Source of the DNA: Luoshenia tenuis
GTDB taxonomy: Bacteria > Bacillota > Clostridia > Christensenellales > GCA-900066905
Direction: 5' to 3'
DNA: 64,000 nucleotides
Assembly (NCBI RefSeq): GCF_014384745.1
Contig: NZ_JACRSO010000001.1
Span: 947,581 to 1,011,580 of the forward strand
Shown: piece by piece, positions 16,625-25,333 of the stretch
Numbering within the stretch: position 1 is the stretch's first letter
Layout: each line of letters opens with the position of its first letter
Made by a program: the position numbers and the translations under genes
The notes under the pieces: model-generated
Told to the model about the DNA's origin: nothing
The model's input: only the letters and a program-made list of their open reading frames with translations
Database searches by the model: none

Positions 16625-17896
16625 TTATAGCACCACGTACTGCTCGCGGGCCGGCCCCACCGAAACGTAGCGCACCTTACAACCCACAGCCGCCTCAATA
16701 TAGGCGATATAGGCAAGCGCCTGGGCCGGCAGCTCCTCTTTGCTGCGGCAGCCGCTGATATCGCACCCCCAGCCCTCCAGGTATTCGATCACCGGCTGCG
16801 CTTCATCCAGCGCATCGGTGAAGGGGAACGCTTGCGTCAGTTCTCCATCCACCCGGTAAGCCGTGCATACCGGGATCCGCTCGAGATAGCTGAGCACATC
16901 CATCTTGGTCAACGCCAGCTCGTCCGCCCCCTGCATGCGCACGCCGTAGCGGGAGGCTACCACGTCGAACCCGCCGACCCGGCGGGGCCGCCCGGTGGCC
17001 GCGCCGTATTCGCCGCCGGCCTTGCGCAGCGCCTCCGCCTCGGCTCCGAACATCTCGGCGGTAAAAGGCCCTTCTCCAACGCAGGTGGAATAGGCCTTCA
17101 TGATCCCGATGGTCTTATCCAGCTTGCGGTTGGGGATGCCCGCCCCCACCGGCGCATAGGCCGCGATGGTGGAAGAAGACGAGGTGTAGGGATAAATGCC
17201 AAAGTCGATATCCCGCAGGGCCCCCAGCTGCGCCTCAAACATGATATTTTTGCCCGCTTTTGCCGCTTCGTCCAAGTAAAGACCGGTATCGCAAATATAG
17301 CTTTTCAGCGGTTCTCCATATTTTTTCAGCCAATCCAGCATTTTTTGCAGGGCCGCTGCCTGACCGCCATAGACCTTTTCAATGGTCAGGTTCTTCCATT
17401 CCAATATGCCCTTCAGGCGCTGCGCCATGCGCTCAGGGTGCAAAAGCTCTCCCATTCGCAGGGCTTTCTTCATATATTTATCGCCATATACCGGCGCGAT
17501 GCCCCGCCGCGTGGAGCCAAACTTGGCATCTCCCAGCCGTTCTTCCTCCAAGCAGTCCAGCATCACATGGTACGGCATGCAAATCACCGCCCGGTCGCTG
17601 ATCTTCAAGTGCTCCGGCGTTACTTCTACGCCTGCCTTCCGCAGCCGGCCGATCTCCCCGGCCAGGTGCTCTAAGTCGATCACCATTCCATTGCCCATTA
17701 CGTTGACCACGTCGTCGCGCAAGATGCCGGAAGGCAATAAATTAAGTATAAACTTGCCCTTGGGGTTGACGACCGTATGCCCCGCATTGTTCCCGCCCTG
17801 GTAGCGCACTACGATATCGTAGTCCTCCGAAAGCAAGTCTACCATGCGTCCCTTTCCTTCATCTCCCCAGTTAATGCCCGTTATCGCCGTTAACAT
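16625..17896 (-). CDS. purA: adenylosuccinate synthetase
   Basis: A 423-residue GTP-dependent enzyme that joins IMP and aspartate in AMP synthesis. The N-terminal GINWGDEGKGRMVDLL is the IMP/GTP signature, and GGNNAGHTVV follows at about residue 39. The start at 17896 gives the family's usual N-terminus and has GAAAGGGTGAAGGG just upstream; an in-frame ATG at 18013 would add 39 residues with no homology. It is preceded by a consensus promoter and a leader of about 146 nt containing a hairpin, so expression may be controlled after transcription starts. Confidence 0.94.
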   Translation of the reverse strand: MLTAITGINWGDEGKGRMVDLLSEDYDIVVRYQGGNNAGHTVVNPKGKFILNLLPSGILRDDVVNVMGNGMVIDLEHLAGEIGRLRKAGVEVTPEHLKISDRAVICMPYHVMLDCLEEERLGDAKFGSTRRGIAPVYGDKYMKKALRMGELLHPERMAQRLKGILEWKNLTIEKVYGGQAAALQKMLDWLKKYGEPLKSYICDTGLYLDEAAKAGKNIMFEAQLGALRDIDFGIYPYTSSSSTIAAYAPVGAGIPNRKLDKTIGIMKAYSTCVGEGPFTAEMFGAEAEALRKAGGEYGAATGRPRRVGGFDVVASRYGVRMQGADELALTKMDVLSYLERIPVCTAYRVDGELTQAFPFTDALDEAQPVIEYLEGWGCDISGCRSKEELPAQALAYIAYIEAAVGCKVRYVSVGPAREQYVVL

Positions 17897-17986
17897 CCCT
17901 TCACCCTTTCTGTTTGAAAGTCCCATTCCGCCGTGGTATTTGCCATCGGGCGCGGTTTTGCCGCACCCCCAATCCGGGCTCAAAAT

Positions 17987-18034
17987 AAAGGCGTTCATCA
18001 AGAAGCAAACCATCCCTCCTTGTCAAACGCCTTT
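17987..18034 (-). promoter_or_regulatory. hairpin in the purA leader
   Basis: Nine-base arms AAAGGCGTT and AACGCCTTT enclose a 30-base loop that itself contains AAGGAGGGATGG. The 3' arm is followed by ATTTTG. It lies inside the predicted purA leader and could be an attenuator or a folded regulatory RNA. I do not recognise it as a known purine riboswitch. Confidence 0.5.
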
Positions 18035-18048
18035 GTTTAACCGGAATA

Positions 18049-18077
18049 ATTATATGATTGATTGCATAACTTGTCAA
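18049..18077 (-). promoter_or_regulatory. consensus sigma-A promoter of purA
   Basis: TTGACA (18077-18072), an exact 17-base spacer and TATAAT (18054-18049) on the minus strand. Transcription should start near 18042, giving a leader of about 146 nt before the purA ATG. Confidence 0.85.
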
Positions 18078-18266
18078 GTTTTAACTGCGCACCAGGCCCT
18101 CATTTTGTCCCGTTTCAGCGCCTTGGCGCAGGCTGCGCCGCTATGCCGGCGGCCTGCATGCCCCCGGCCAAAAAATTGCAAAACCGCTTTGACCTATCCG
18201 CTATCGTCTGGAATCCGCTAACCACAGTGGTTGCAACCGTCTATGCACGCCTTGATCTGCTTGCGC

Positions 18267-18285
18267 AGTGTGCAGTTTGCACACT
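18267..18285. promoter_or_regulatory. 19-bp perfect palindrome upstream of gdhA
   Basis: Arms AGTGTGCA and TGCACACT are separated by GTT. It lies about 60 bases upstream of the candidate gdhA -35, a place suited to an activator or repressor dimer. The binding protein is unknown. Confidence 0.5.
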
Positions 18286-18345
18286 TATTGCATGTTCACG
18301 CCCATAAAATTTGCAAAAAAAATCCATCCAACCTTCAAAAATTTA

Positions 18346-18374
18346 TGGACAGATGCCGGAATTGCGATTATTAT
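18346..18374 (+). promoter_or_regulatory. candidate promoter of gdhA
   Basis: TGGACA (18346-18351), a 17-base spacer and TATTAT (18369-18374). This would give a leader of about 135 nt. A second TATAAT at 18432 lacks a matching -35. Confidence 0.45.
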
Positions 18375-18516
18375 ATTTATGTAACTTTATCCTTCATGTG
18401 GAGGCGCAATGGCAGAGGGCGGCGCAAATCGTATAATTATACAATTTGCAGGCTGCGAAATCTCCCGTTCCCTCCAAATGAATAGATCCAAATCTATCGC
18501 AAAGGAGATTGATCGT

Positions 18517-19848
18517 ATGTCTTATGTAGACGAGGTACTCAGCCAGGTTGCTAAAAAGAATGCCAGCGAGCCGGAGTTTCTCCAGGCCGTTAAAGAGGTG
18601 TTGGAGTCCCTGCGCATGGTAGTCGAAGCGCATGAGGATGAGTATCGCCGCGATGCCGTACTCGAGCGCATCGTCGAGCCCGACCGGCAGGTCAAATTCA
18701 AAGTGCAGTGGGTGGATGACAAGGGGCAGGCCCAGGTCAACACCGGTTACCGCATCCAGTTTAACAACTCTATCGGTCCCTATAAGGGCGGGCTGCGCTT
18801 CCATCCTTCGGTCAACACCGGTATCATCAAATTCCTGGGCTTTGAGCAGATCTTCAAAAATTCGCTCACCGGCCTTCCCATCGGCGGCGGTAAGGGTGGT
18901 TCCGATTTTGACCCCAAGGGCAAGAGCGACCGCGAAGTCATGGCTTTCTGCAAGGCCTTTATGACGGAGCTGTACAAATACGTGGGCGCGGATGTGGACG
19001 TACCGGCCGGCGATATCGGCGTAGGCGCCCGTGAGATCGGCTATCTGTACGGTCAGTACAAGCGCATCACCAACCTGTACGAGGGCGTGCTCACCGGCAA
19101 GGGCCTCACCTACGGCGGCTCTCTGGTGCGTACCCAGGCTACCGGTTACGGCCTGCTCTACCTGGTCGATGAGATGCTCCGCTACAACGGTATGGACTTA
19201 AAGGGCAAGACCTGCGCGGTCTCCGGCTCCGGCAACGTGGCCATTTACGCCACCGAGAAAGCTACCCAGCTGGGCGCCAAGGTCGTCACCATGTCCGATT
19301 CTACCGGTTGGATCTACGACGAAGAGGGGATCGATCTGGACGCGGTCAAGCAGATCAAAGAGGGACGCCGCGGCCGCCTCAAAGAGTACACCCAGTATCG
19401 CCCGAACGCTAAGTATTCCGAGTCTGGCCGCGTATGGCAGGCAAAGGTCGACATCGCCCTGCCCTGCGCCACTCAGAACGAGTTGGATCTTGAGGATGCC
19501 AAAATGCTGGTGGCCAACGGCGTACAGGCCGTGGGCGAGGGCGCGAACATGCCCACCACCATCGAGGCTACCGAGTACTTCCAGAAAAACGGCGTGCTGT
19601 TTGCCCCCGGTAAAGCTGCCAACGCCGGCGGCGTAGCCACCTCCGCCCTGGAGATGAGCCAGAACAGCGAGCGCCTCAGCTGGAGCTTTGAAGAGGTGGA
19701 TGCCAAGCTCAAAGATATCATGACCGGCATCTTCCACAAGATCGCGGACGCCTCTGAGCGTTATAACGCCAAGGGCAATTATGTGATCGGCGCCAACATC
19801 GCCGGTTTTGAAAAAGTGGTTGAAGCCATGCAGGCTCAGGGCATCTAA
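18517..19848 (+). CDS. gdhA: glutamate dehydrogenase (hexameric, probably NADP-specific)
   Basis: A 443-residue enzyme interconverting 2-oxoglutarate plus ammonia and glutamate. It shows GPYKGGLRFHPSVN and PIGGGKGGSDFDPKG with the catalytic lysines, and GSGNVAIYATEKA for the dinucleotide fold. The length and motifs fit the bacterial biosynthetic (GdhA) type. The start at 18517 is chosen for its AAAGGAG ribosome site and family-typical N-terminus (MSYVDEVLSQVAKK). It is a single-gene unit ended by a strong terminator; with glnA nearby it gives two routes of ammonia assimilation. Confidence 0.94.
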   Translation: MSYVDEVLSQVAKKNASEPEFLQAVKEVLESLRMVVEAHEDEYRRDAVLERIVEPDRQVKFKVQWVDDKGQAQVNTGYRIQFNNSIGPYKGGLRFHPSVNTGIIKFLGFEQIFKNSLTGLPIGGGKGGSDFDPKGKSDREVMAFCKAFMTELYKYVGADVDVPAGDIGVGAREIGYLYGQYKRITNLYEGVLTGKGLTYGGSLVRTQATGYGLLYLVDEMLRYNGMDLKGKTCAVSGSGNVAIYATEKATQLGAKVVTMSDSTGWIYDEEGIDLDAVKQIKEGRRGRLKEYTQYRPNAKYSESGRVWQAKVDIALPCATQNELDLEDAKMLVANGVQAVGEGANMPTTIEATEYFQKNGVLFAPGKAANAGGVATSALEMSQNSERLSWSFEEVDAKLKDIMTGIFHKIADASERYNAKGNYVIGANIAGFEKVVEAMQAQGI

Positions 19849-19861
19849 GCCTGGTCCGTAT

Positions 19862-19898
19862 AAAAAAAACCCCCTGCATCTTGCAGGGGGTTTTTTTC
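19862..19898 (+). terminator. intrinsic terminator after gdhA
   Basis: The perfect hairpin AACCCCCTGCA ... TGCAGGGGGTT is followed by TTTTTT, and an A-run precedes it, so it may serve both converging genes. Confidence 0.92.
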
Positions 19899-19928
19899 AT
19901 ACTCTTTCTTTAACCCGACGCTTTTGCT

Positions 19929-21086
19929 TTACTTTTCGGGTTCAACCGGCGGGTCGCAGTCACTCTGCGCCGCTTCCGGCTCTTCTCCGATGGGATGCGG
20001 CTCGACCCGCACTTCCTCCTCCACGGGCATCATCAGCCCATCCACCTTAGCCCGGCGCCGGCGCGAAAGCTTGCGCATGCTGTGATACATCACGATGCCG
20101 CCGCCTACCAGCAGGCAGGAATAATAGGTGATGCAGCGCCAAACCAGCATCATGGAAAACTGCAGCTCCCTGGGGATGTTCTGCCCAAAGAAAGCGAAGA
20201 ATCCCGCCTCCGCCGCCAGCGAGCTGCCCGGCGTGGGGGCGAACGCCACCGTCATATAGTGCAGCAGATGGTCTACGATAAAATCGATCTGCCGGGCGCC
20301 GTACAAGCCAAAGCCCCGGTAGACGTAATAGACGATGGAAAAATAAAAAATCAGCTCCAGCACCGTCAGGCCGATCATCACCGCTAGGTTCTTGGGGTGC
20401 TTTTTCATAAACCCAATGGACTGCCGGTAGTCGGCCAGCACCTTATCCACATGGGTGACCGCCTTTTCCTTATGGCGGATAATGCGCATCTTGCAACAGA
20501 GGTTCAAGATGCCGTGCACGACCCTGACCACCGTTTTTTCGCTGACCATAATCATGATCAGGATAAACACCATCATAAAATTAAAGAGGAAGCCCAAAAG
20601 CGTGATGACCAGCAGCCGCTGATCAAACCGGGCTACGATGCTGCCGATCTGCGCCAGAAAGAGCACCAGGCACCCGGTCACAATCGTGGTCTGATAGGCG
20701 ATGAACTTGACCAGCAGCGCGCTGGAAGAAACGCCTACCGGGATGCCGTCTCCCGACATGTAAAAGACCTGCAAGGGCTGCCCGCCGCTGGAAAACGGCG
20801 TCAACGCGCTGTAAAAATGCCCCAGCATGGCATTCCGCAGGGAAACGCGGTAAGGTATGCGCGGGGCGTATAGCACGCCGATCATATAATGCAGCAGGCA
20901 GGCATCCGTCAACCAGTATAGCAGCAATGAACACAACGCCACCATCAGCCAGCCCGGCTGAAGCTGCTGCCAGAGGATCTCCTGCCCGCCGTTGTTCGTG
21001 TCCATCACGATCAATACCACCACGATACTGACCGTAAAGATAATGTTAAACCAGCTTAAAGCTTTTTTAAATGACTCTTTTTTCAT
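19929..21086 (-). CDS. flippase-like integral membrane protein (LPG-synthase TM / UPF0104 family)
   Basis: A 385-residue protein with about eight hydrophobic segments from residue 11 to about 340, then a charged acidic tail. The segment GHFYSALTPFSSGGQPLQVFYM is the hallmark of the family that includes the membrane part of MprF and other lysylphosphatidylglycerol synthase TM-region proteins. Members are proposed to move lipids or lipid-linked sugars. There is no aminoacyl-transferase domain, so it is not a full MprF. It is convergent with gdhA and divergent from the GH18 gene. Confidence 0.82.
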   Translation of the reverse strand: MKKESFKKALSWFNIIFTVSIVVVLIVMDTNNGGQEILWQQLQPGWLMVALCSLLLYWLTDACLLHYMIGVLYAPRIPYRVSLRNAMLGHFYSALTPFSSGGQPLQVFYMSGDGIPVGVSSSALLVKFIAYQTTIVTGCLVLFLAQIGSIVARFDQRLLVITLLGFLFNFMMVFILIMIMVSEKTVVRVVHGILNLCCKMRIIRHKEKAVTHVDKVLADYRQSIGFMKKHPKNLAVMIGLTVLELIFYFSIVYYVYRGFGLYGARQIDFIVDHLLHYMTVAFAPTPGSSLAAEAGFFAFFGQNIPRELQFSMMLVWRCITYYSCLLVGGGIVMYHSMRKLSRRRRAKVDGLMMPVEEEVRVEPHPIGEEPEAAQSDCDPPVEPEK

Positions 21087-21278
21087 TATCCACCTAGCTC
21101 TTTTTACCTCTCCCTCGTCAACTCGTTTATTCTATCACAACACTATCTTAATGGCAACCGGCGTAATTTCGTCCATCACAGGCCATGTAAGGATCGTGTA
21201 AAAGACTTTCGCGGGTAAAGCATTCCCCGGCGGGCTATGCTATACTGGTGTAAAACAAACCAAAATTGGAGGGCAGTT

Positions 21279-22862
21279 ATGCGCGCGCATATACAATTTC
21301 CCCGGTCTACCCAACGCCGTCACTTTAAAATCCGGCCCCTTTGGGTCATCCTGGCCATTTCGCTGGCCATTCTTCTGGCAGGAGGGGTACTTGTGGCCCG
21401 CCAGATCCCCGAATGGCTGCGCAAAGCCCCCAAGACCAGCCCTGCCGGATGGCTGGAAAATATTTCCGCCCAATCGCCCGAACCGCTGACCATCGCCTGG
21501 GCCTACCGGCCGCATACCTATACCGGCCGTCCCGAAGGGCTGGACGTGCTGGCCCCCACCTGGTTCTACGTGGAGGGCACCGCCGAGAAGCCGGAGCTCA
21601 AGACCATCGCGCAGCTGGGTGAATCCTGCGATTTTGCCCAATTCGTTTCCCAGGCCCATGCCGATGGACTCAAGATCTGGGGGACCGCCGTCAGTATGAC
21701 GCCCGAGCTTTCCGCGGCATTGGTCCACTCGCAGGAGCATACCGCGGCCTTCGCCGCACAGTTGGCGCAATACGTCACCGATTATCAGCTCGACGGCGTC
21801 AACTTCGACTTTGAAAATATGGACCCCGACGATAAACTGCTTTATTCCGACTTTATCGCCCAGTGCCGCGCCGCCCTGCCCGAGGGAACGGTCCTGTCGG
21901 TCTGCACCAATATCCGCATGCGCAATCCGGACCCAAACAATTTCTGGCAGTGCTACGATCATGAAACGCTGGCCCAACATGCGGATTATCTTTGCGTAAT
22001 GGCCTACGATCAAAACGGTTCTTTCTCCCAGGAGGATGGGCCGGTGGCCAGCCTGGAATGGGTGGATGCCTCCCTCCAGACCCTGCTGGAGGTGGTCCCC
22101 TCCGATAAAGTCCTGCTGGGCGTGCCCTTTTATGGGCGGGATTACACCTATACCCAGCAGGGCGGCGAATACCTCCCCGCCTGGAAAACCGATAGCAAGA
22201 TGACCGTACCGGTCTACGACCGGCACATCCAGCGCCTGTTGGAGGAGGGCAGCTATCAAGATCTGCGGGGCAATACCGTCACCGTCAGCCAATGGAACGC
22301 ACAGGGGACATGGATGGAACCTGAAGCGGCGCGCTATTACGAGTTTGTGGATACGGATAACAACCTGCATAAAATGTGGTTTGACGATGGGCAGGCGCTC
22401 TCCCTCAAAAGTAAGCTGGCCCGCCGCTATCACCTGGCCGGCAGCGCCGTTTGGGAGTATGCCTACGCCTCGGACAGCCTATGGCAGGGTCTGGCCCAAG
22501 GCTATACGCTCTACACCCCTGGCGGCGCCCAGGTAGCCGCGCTGCAAGACTTGCTGGATCAGGCCCAGCAGCTGCAATGGTTCAGCGCACAAGGGAATTG
22601 GATGGGCACCAGTGCGGATGCGCCCGCCGCGCTGCGCCAGGCGTTGAACACGGCCGGTTACAACGCCCAAAAAGATGAGATGACGCCGGGAGAATATCTC
22701 CTCCTGACAGCCGGGGACGGAACCGAATACCGCATCGATTTTGCAGACGACGTCCTCTGGCCGGATGCGGCCCTTGGCGAAAAGCTGGGGCTGGCGGACG
22801 GGCAGATCGAGCTGGTGCCCGGCAGCCTGCGCGCACAGGTCGCCCCATTGTTTGCAAAGTAA
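21279..22862 (+). CDS. GH18 spore-germination-type glycoside hydrolase (YaaH/SleL-like)
   Basis: A 527-residue protein. Residues about 18-42 form a membrane anchor or signal, followed by a family 18 barrel. The catalytic motif is LDGVNFDFENMD (about 185-196), with the acid/base Glu after DFE. Further family features are LGVPFYGRDYTY and AVWEYAYASDSLW. Relatives such as YaaH/SleL are N-acetylglucosaminidases acting on spore cortex fragments. No LysM domain is seen; a C-terminal segment of about 110 residues may be a binding module. The start at 21279 is set by TTGGAGGG. Terminators bound it, so it is transcribed alone. Confidence 0.85.
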   Translation: MRAHIQFPRSTQRRHFKIRPLWVILAISLAILLAGGVLVARQIPEWLRKAPKTSPAGWLENISAQSPEPLTIAWAYRPHTYTGRPEGLDVLAPTWFYVEGTAEKPELKTIAQLGESCDFAQFVSQAHADGLKIWGTAVSMTPELSAALVHSQEHTAAFAAQLAQYVTDYQLDGVNFDFENMDPDDKLLYSDFIAQCRAALPEGTVLSVCTNIRMRNPDPNNFWQCYDHETLAQHADYLCVMAYDQNGSFSQEDGPVASLEWVDASLQTLLEVVPSDKVLLGVPFYGRDYTYTQQGGEYLPAWKTDSKMTVPVYDRHIQRLLEEGSYQDLRGNTVTVSQWNAQGTWMEPEAARYYEFVDTDNNLHKMWFDDGQALSLKSKLARRYHLAGSAVWEYAYASDSLWQGLAQGYTLYTPGGAQVAALQDLLDQAQQLQWFSAQGNWMGTSADAPAALRQALNTAGYNAQKDEMTPGEYLLLTAGDGTEYRIDFADDVLWPDAALGEKLGLADGQIELVPGSLRAQVAPLFAK

Positions 22863-22877
22863 ACCGCCCTTAACTTT

Positions 22878-22905
22878 TAAAGCCGGCCTTTTGGCCGGCT
22901 TTTTC
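22878..22905. terminator. bidirectional terminator between GH18 and VanZ genes
   Basis: The hairpin AAAGCCGGCC TTTT GGCCGGCTTT is followed by TT on the plus strand and preceded by A-rich sequence, placed between two convergent stops. Confidence 0.88.
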
Positions 22906-22908
22906 AAT

Positions 22909-23556
22909 TTAATAAAACAGGCTCCAGACCGCCTCTGACACCACGGGCTGCAACAGTAGTGGGAAAAGCCAGCAAAGCAGCAGAATCAGCCAGGGTTCCA
23001 GCCCCACGATGCCCGTTCGCCCGCCCTGTATCCTGCAATGATCCACAAATCGCGGCGCCGTTTTTCGCAGTCCGCGGAAAACCGCAAAGCCGATCAGCGC
23101 GCCCAGCGTATTCATGATCCAATCGTCGATATCCGTGGCCCGCCAGCAAAACAGCTGCGCCACCTCGATCGCCAGCGACATGCCCGCCCCGTACAGCAAC
23201 ACCCTGCCCCAGCTGTCAAACCTTTCCCACAGCAGCGGGAGAAAAAAGCCAAAGGGAATGAACAGCAATACGTTTGGCAGGTACTGCACGCCCGTATCCC
23301 CTGCATCGATAAAGGGGATCAAGCTGATATTGGGGCTAAAATGGATCTGTCCGACGGAGGGCACCCCCGTGACCCCTAGCATCCCTACCAGCGCGATGCC
23401 GAAAAACGCCGCCCCCAGCGTATGTACGGCGTATATCTTGCCGCCCAAGCGCCTTACTTTGCGCCGCTGCCAGAGCCAAAAGATCGCAAGCAGCGGGAAA
23501 ACGCCAACCAAAAATCCCAGCACAGCCTCTAAAACAAAGCTCATCATATAGTACAT
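22909..23556 (-). CDS. VanZ-family membrane protein
   Basis: A 215-residue membrane protein with about five hydrophobic segments (residues 5-28, 45-65, 92-115, 123-140, 190-210). The pattern NVLLFIPFGFFLPLLW followed by RVLLYGAGMSLAIEVAQLF and TDIDDWIMNTLGALIG is typical of VanZ-like proteins. VanZ gives low-level teicoplanin resistance in enterococci, but most chromosomal relatives have no known role in resistance. It lies alone between terminators. Confidence 0.85.
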   Translation of the reverse strand: MYYMMSFVLEAVLGFLVGVFPLLAIFWLWQRRKVRRLGGKIYAVHTLGAAFFGIALVGMLGVTGVPSVGQIHFSPNISLIPFIDAGDTGVQYLPNVLLFIPFGFFLPLLWERFDSWGRVLLYGAGMSLAIEVAQLFCWRATDIDDWIMNTLGALIGFAVFRGLRKTAPRFVDHCRIQGGRTGIVGLEPWLILLLCWLFPLLLQPVVSEAVWSLFY

Positions 23557-23651
23557 CCAAAATCCTCCAAGCCTTCTTAGAATATTGATTATATCATCGT
23601 CTGCGCAAATCCGGCTTAAGGCTTTCTTAACTTTTTCTGTCGATTACAGAT

Positions 23652-23683
23652 AAAAAGAGCGGCCCGCCAAAAAGGCGGGCCGC
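23652..23683 (-). terminator. intrinsic terminator after the amidohydrolase gene
   Basis: The perfect ten-base stem GCGGCCCGCC ... GGCGGGCCGC is followed on the minus strand by TCTTTTTAT. Confidence 0.88.
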
Positions 23684-23696
23684 GATAGCCTGTATT

Positions 23697-24506
23697 TTAC
23701 ACCCGGATGCCGAAAAGCTTCTCAAAGTTCTGGTGGAAGATCTTTTCGTTCTGTTCCCTGGAAAGCTTCAAGTTCATAAAGCGCGCCAGTTCCTCCTCGT
23801 GATCCCACATCGGGTAATCCGTACCGAAAAAGAACCGGTCCTCTCCCATATGGGCGATCATCGCCCGCGCGTCCTCGGGAGAGAGCTTAAATAAGCTGCT
23901 GGAAGTATCAAAGTACACATTGGGCACATGCAAGTACCGGTCCGCCTCCTCCCAGCGCCGGTAGCCGCCGAAGTGCGCCGCAATGCTAACCATGTCCGGC
24001 ACCTCGGACATGGCATGGTATAGCCTTTTGGGCGCCGAATAGTCATACCGGTCGTCCCCTGTATGGAATAAGATCGGCAGCCCTCGCTTGGCGATGGCCT
24101 TATACATGGTTATCGCCTCGGGCGCGTCAATATCAAAGGCCTGAAAATCCGGATGCAGCTTGATGCCGTGCAGCCCTTTTTGGGCGATCCGGTCCAGTTC
24201 GCGCTCGATATCGGGATAGGCCGGATGCAGCGTGGCAAAGCCGAAAAATTCCGGATACTGCTTGCACTTGCTTTCCACAAAGTCGTTGATGCTTTCGACC
24301 TGTTCGGGCTTGGTCGCCGTGGAGCAGACCAGGTATTTGGATACGCCGATGCGCCTACCGCTCTCCACCAGCGTGTGCGCCATGCCGTCATAGCGCATGG
24401 GAATATCGTAAAAATGGCCGATATTTTTGCTGGCCTTTATGGCGATCTTTTCCGGAAAAATGTGGGTGTGCGCGTCGATGATCTTATAAGTTTCCACCTG
24501 CTTCAT
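23697..24506 (-). CDS. amidohydrolase-2 family metal-dependent hydrolase
   Basis: A 269-residue TIM-barrel hydrolase of the family that includes aminocarboxymuconate-semialdehyde decarboxylase. Metal-ligand motifs: DAHTHIFPE (HxH at about residues 12-14), HGIKLHPDFQAF, a central IAAHFGG and GTDYPMWDHEEEL at the end. The reaction cannot be named from sequence; decarboxylation or hydrolysis of a small cyclic acid is typical. It has its own terminator and no obvious metabolic neighbours. Confidence 0.85.
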   Translation of the reverse strand: MKQVETYKIIDAHTHIFPEKIAIKASKNIGHFYDIPMRYDGMAHTLVESGRRIGVSKYLVCSTATKPEQVESINDFVESKCKQYPEFFGFATLHPAYPDIERELDRIAQKGLHGIKLHPDFQAFDIDAPEAITMYKAIAKRGLPILFHTGDDRYDYSAPKRLYHAMSEVPDMVSIAAHFGGYRRWEEADRYLHVPNVYFDTSSSLFKLSPEDARAMIAHMGEDRFFFGTDYPMWDHEEELARFMNLKLSREQNEKIFHQNFEKLFGIRV

Positions 24507-24635
24507 AGCTCTGCCTCCGTCCTTTTGTCTGCGGCAAGTTTGGATATAAATACCGTAGGATTTGATTATTATACAACGCTCTCCTTAAAATTTCAAACCC
24601 TTCTATCCGCTATAAGCGCGCATCCGCCCCTAAAA

Positions 24636-24668
24636 ACAAAAAAGCTGCGCAGCTTACGCTGCGCAGCC
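24636..24668 (-). terminator. terminator at the end of the V-ATPase operon
   Basis: The stem GCTGCGCAGC ... GCTGCGCAGC (each arm itself palindromic) is followed on the minus strand by TTTTTTG. Confidence 0.92.
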
Positions 24669-24682
24669 CTTTGCATAAATTC

Positions 24683-25330
24683 TTACACCGGCGCCTCTTG
24701 CCGCTGGGCGATCATGGATTTGACCTTCATCAGCCGGGTCAGGCTGCCCCGCTCGTTTTCATCCAGCTTCATGGTGATGTAGCGGATATTTTCCTCCATC
24801 TGCGGGATCATCACATACTCCAGGGCGTTGACCCGCCGCCGGGTCTTTTCGATCTCGTCCGCCAGGCGGTTACAGGATTTTTCGATCTCCGCCAGCTGCA
24901 GCATCTTGGGCAGTATCTCCGCCATGGTGGCGATAGCCCCGTCCAGCTCGGCCGAGGTAAAGGCAAAGCCGTAAGGCAGCGCGCCGCTTTTCTCCCCCAG
25001 TTCCTGCAGTTGGAGCTTAGGCACCTCAACGCTCATCACGTTTTGCAAGCCAGCCTCTACGGTGATCTGCCGCGCCGGGTAGAGGATCGCCTCCTCCAGT
25101 GTCTCCGCCGGCATGGTCCCCCTGGCGATGACGAAACCTTTCAGCGCGCTTTGCAGCTCACGCTCCACGTCCTCGCGCAGCTCCTTATTCTTGCGGATCA
25201 GCCCGATGAACTGGCGCATCATCTCGTCGCGCTTATCTTTTAGCAGTTTATGCCCCCGCACGGCGGTGGCCAGGCTGCGTTTGAGCCGGGTCAGCTCCAT
25301 CCGCGTGGGGTTTACACGGGTTTGCGCCAT
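24683..25330 (-). CDS. atpD: V/A-type ATPase subunit D (central stalk)
   Basis: A 215-residue, mostly alpha-helical protein forming the rotor shaft between the catalytic A3B3 head and the membrane ring. The N-terminus VNPTRMELTRLKRSLATAVRG and the C-terminal RRVNALEYVMIPQMEENIRY are family signatures, and long heptad-like helices at both ends fit the coiled coil of subunit D. It is the last gene of the operon, four bases after subunit B, with a strong terminator behind it. Confidence 0.94.
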   Translation of the reverse strand: MAQTRVNPTRMELTRLKRSLATAVRGHKLLKDKRDEMMRQFIGLIRKNKELREDVERELQSALKGFVIARGTMPAETLEEAILYPARQITVEAGLQNVMSVEVPKLQLQELGEKSGALPYGFAFTSAELDGAIATMAEILPKMLQLAEIEKSCNRLADEIEKTRRRVNALEYVMIPQMEENIRYITMKLDENERGSLTRLMKVKSMIAQRQEAPV

Positions 25331-25333
25331 AGC

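Larger units (their letters stand above)
17897..18516. other. 620-bp intergenic region between divergent purA and gdhA
   Basis: No convincing gene is seen. The left part is the purA leader and promoter (minus strand); the right part is the gdhA control region with a 19-bp palindrome, a candidate promoter and a second small palindrome (GTATAATTATAC, 18431-18442). These elements are listed separately. Confidence 0.7.

Noticed and set aside
17897..18013. N-terminal extension of PurA from the ATG at 18013
   Set aside because: The extra 39 residues have no family similarity, the ATG touches its ribosome site, and they overlap the leader hairpin.
22909..23556. Glycopeptide resistance locus
   Set aside because: A lone VanZ-family gene without vanHAX or a two-component system is common in Clostridia and is not evidence of resistance.
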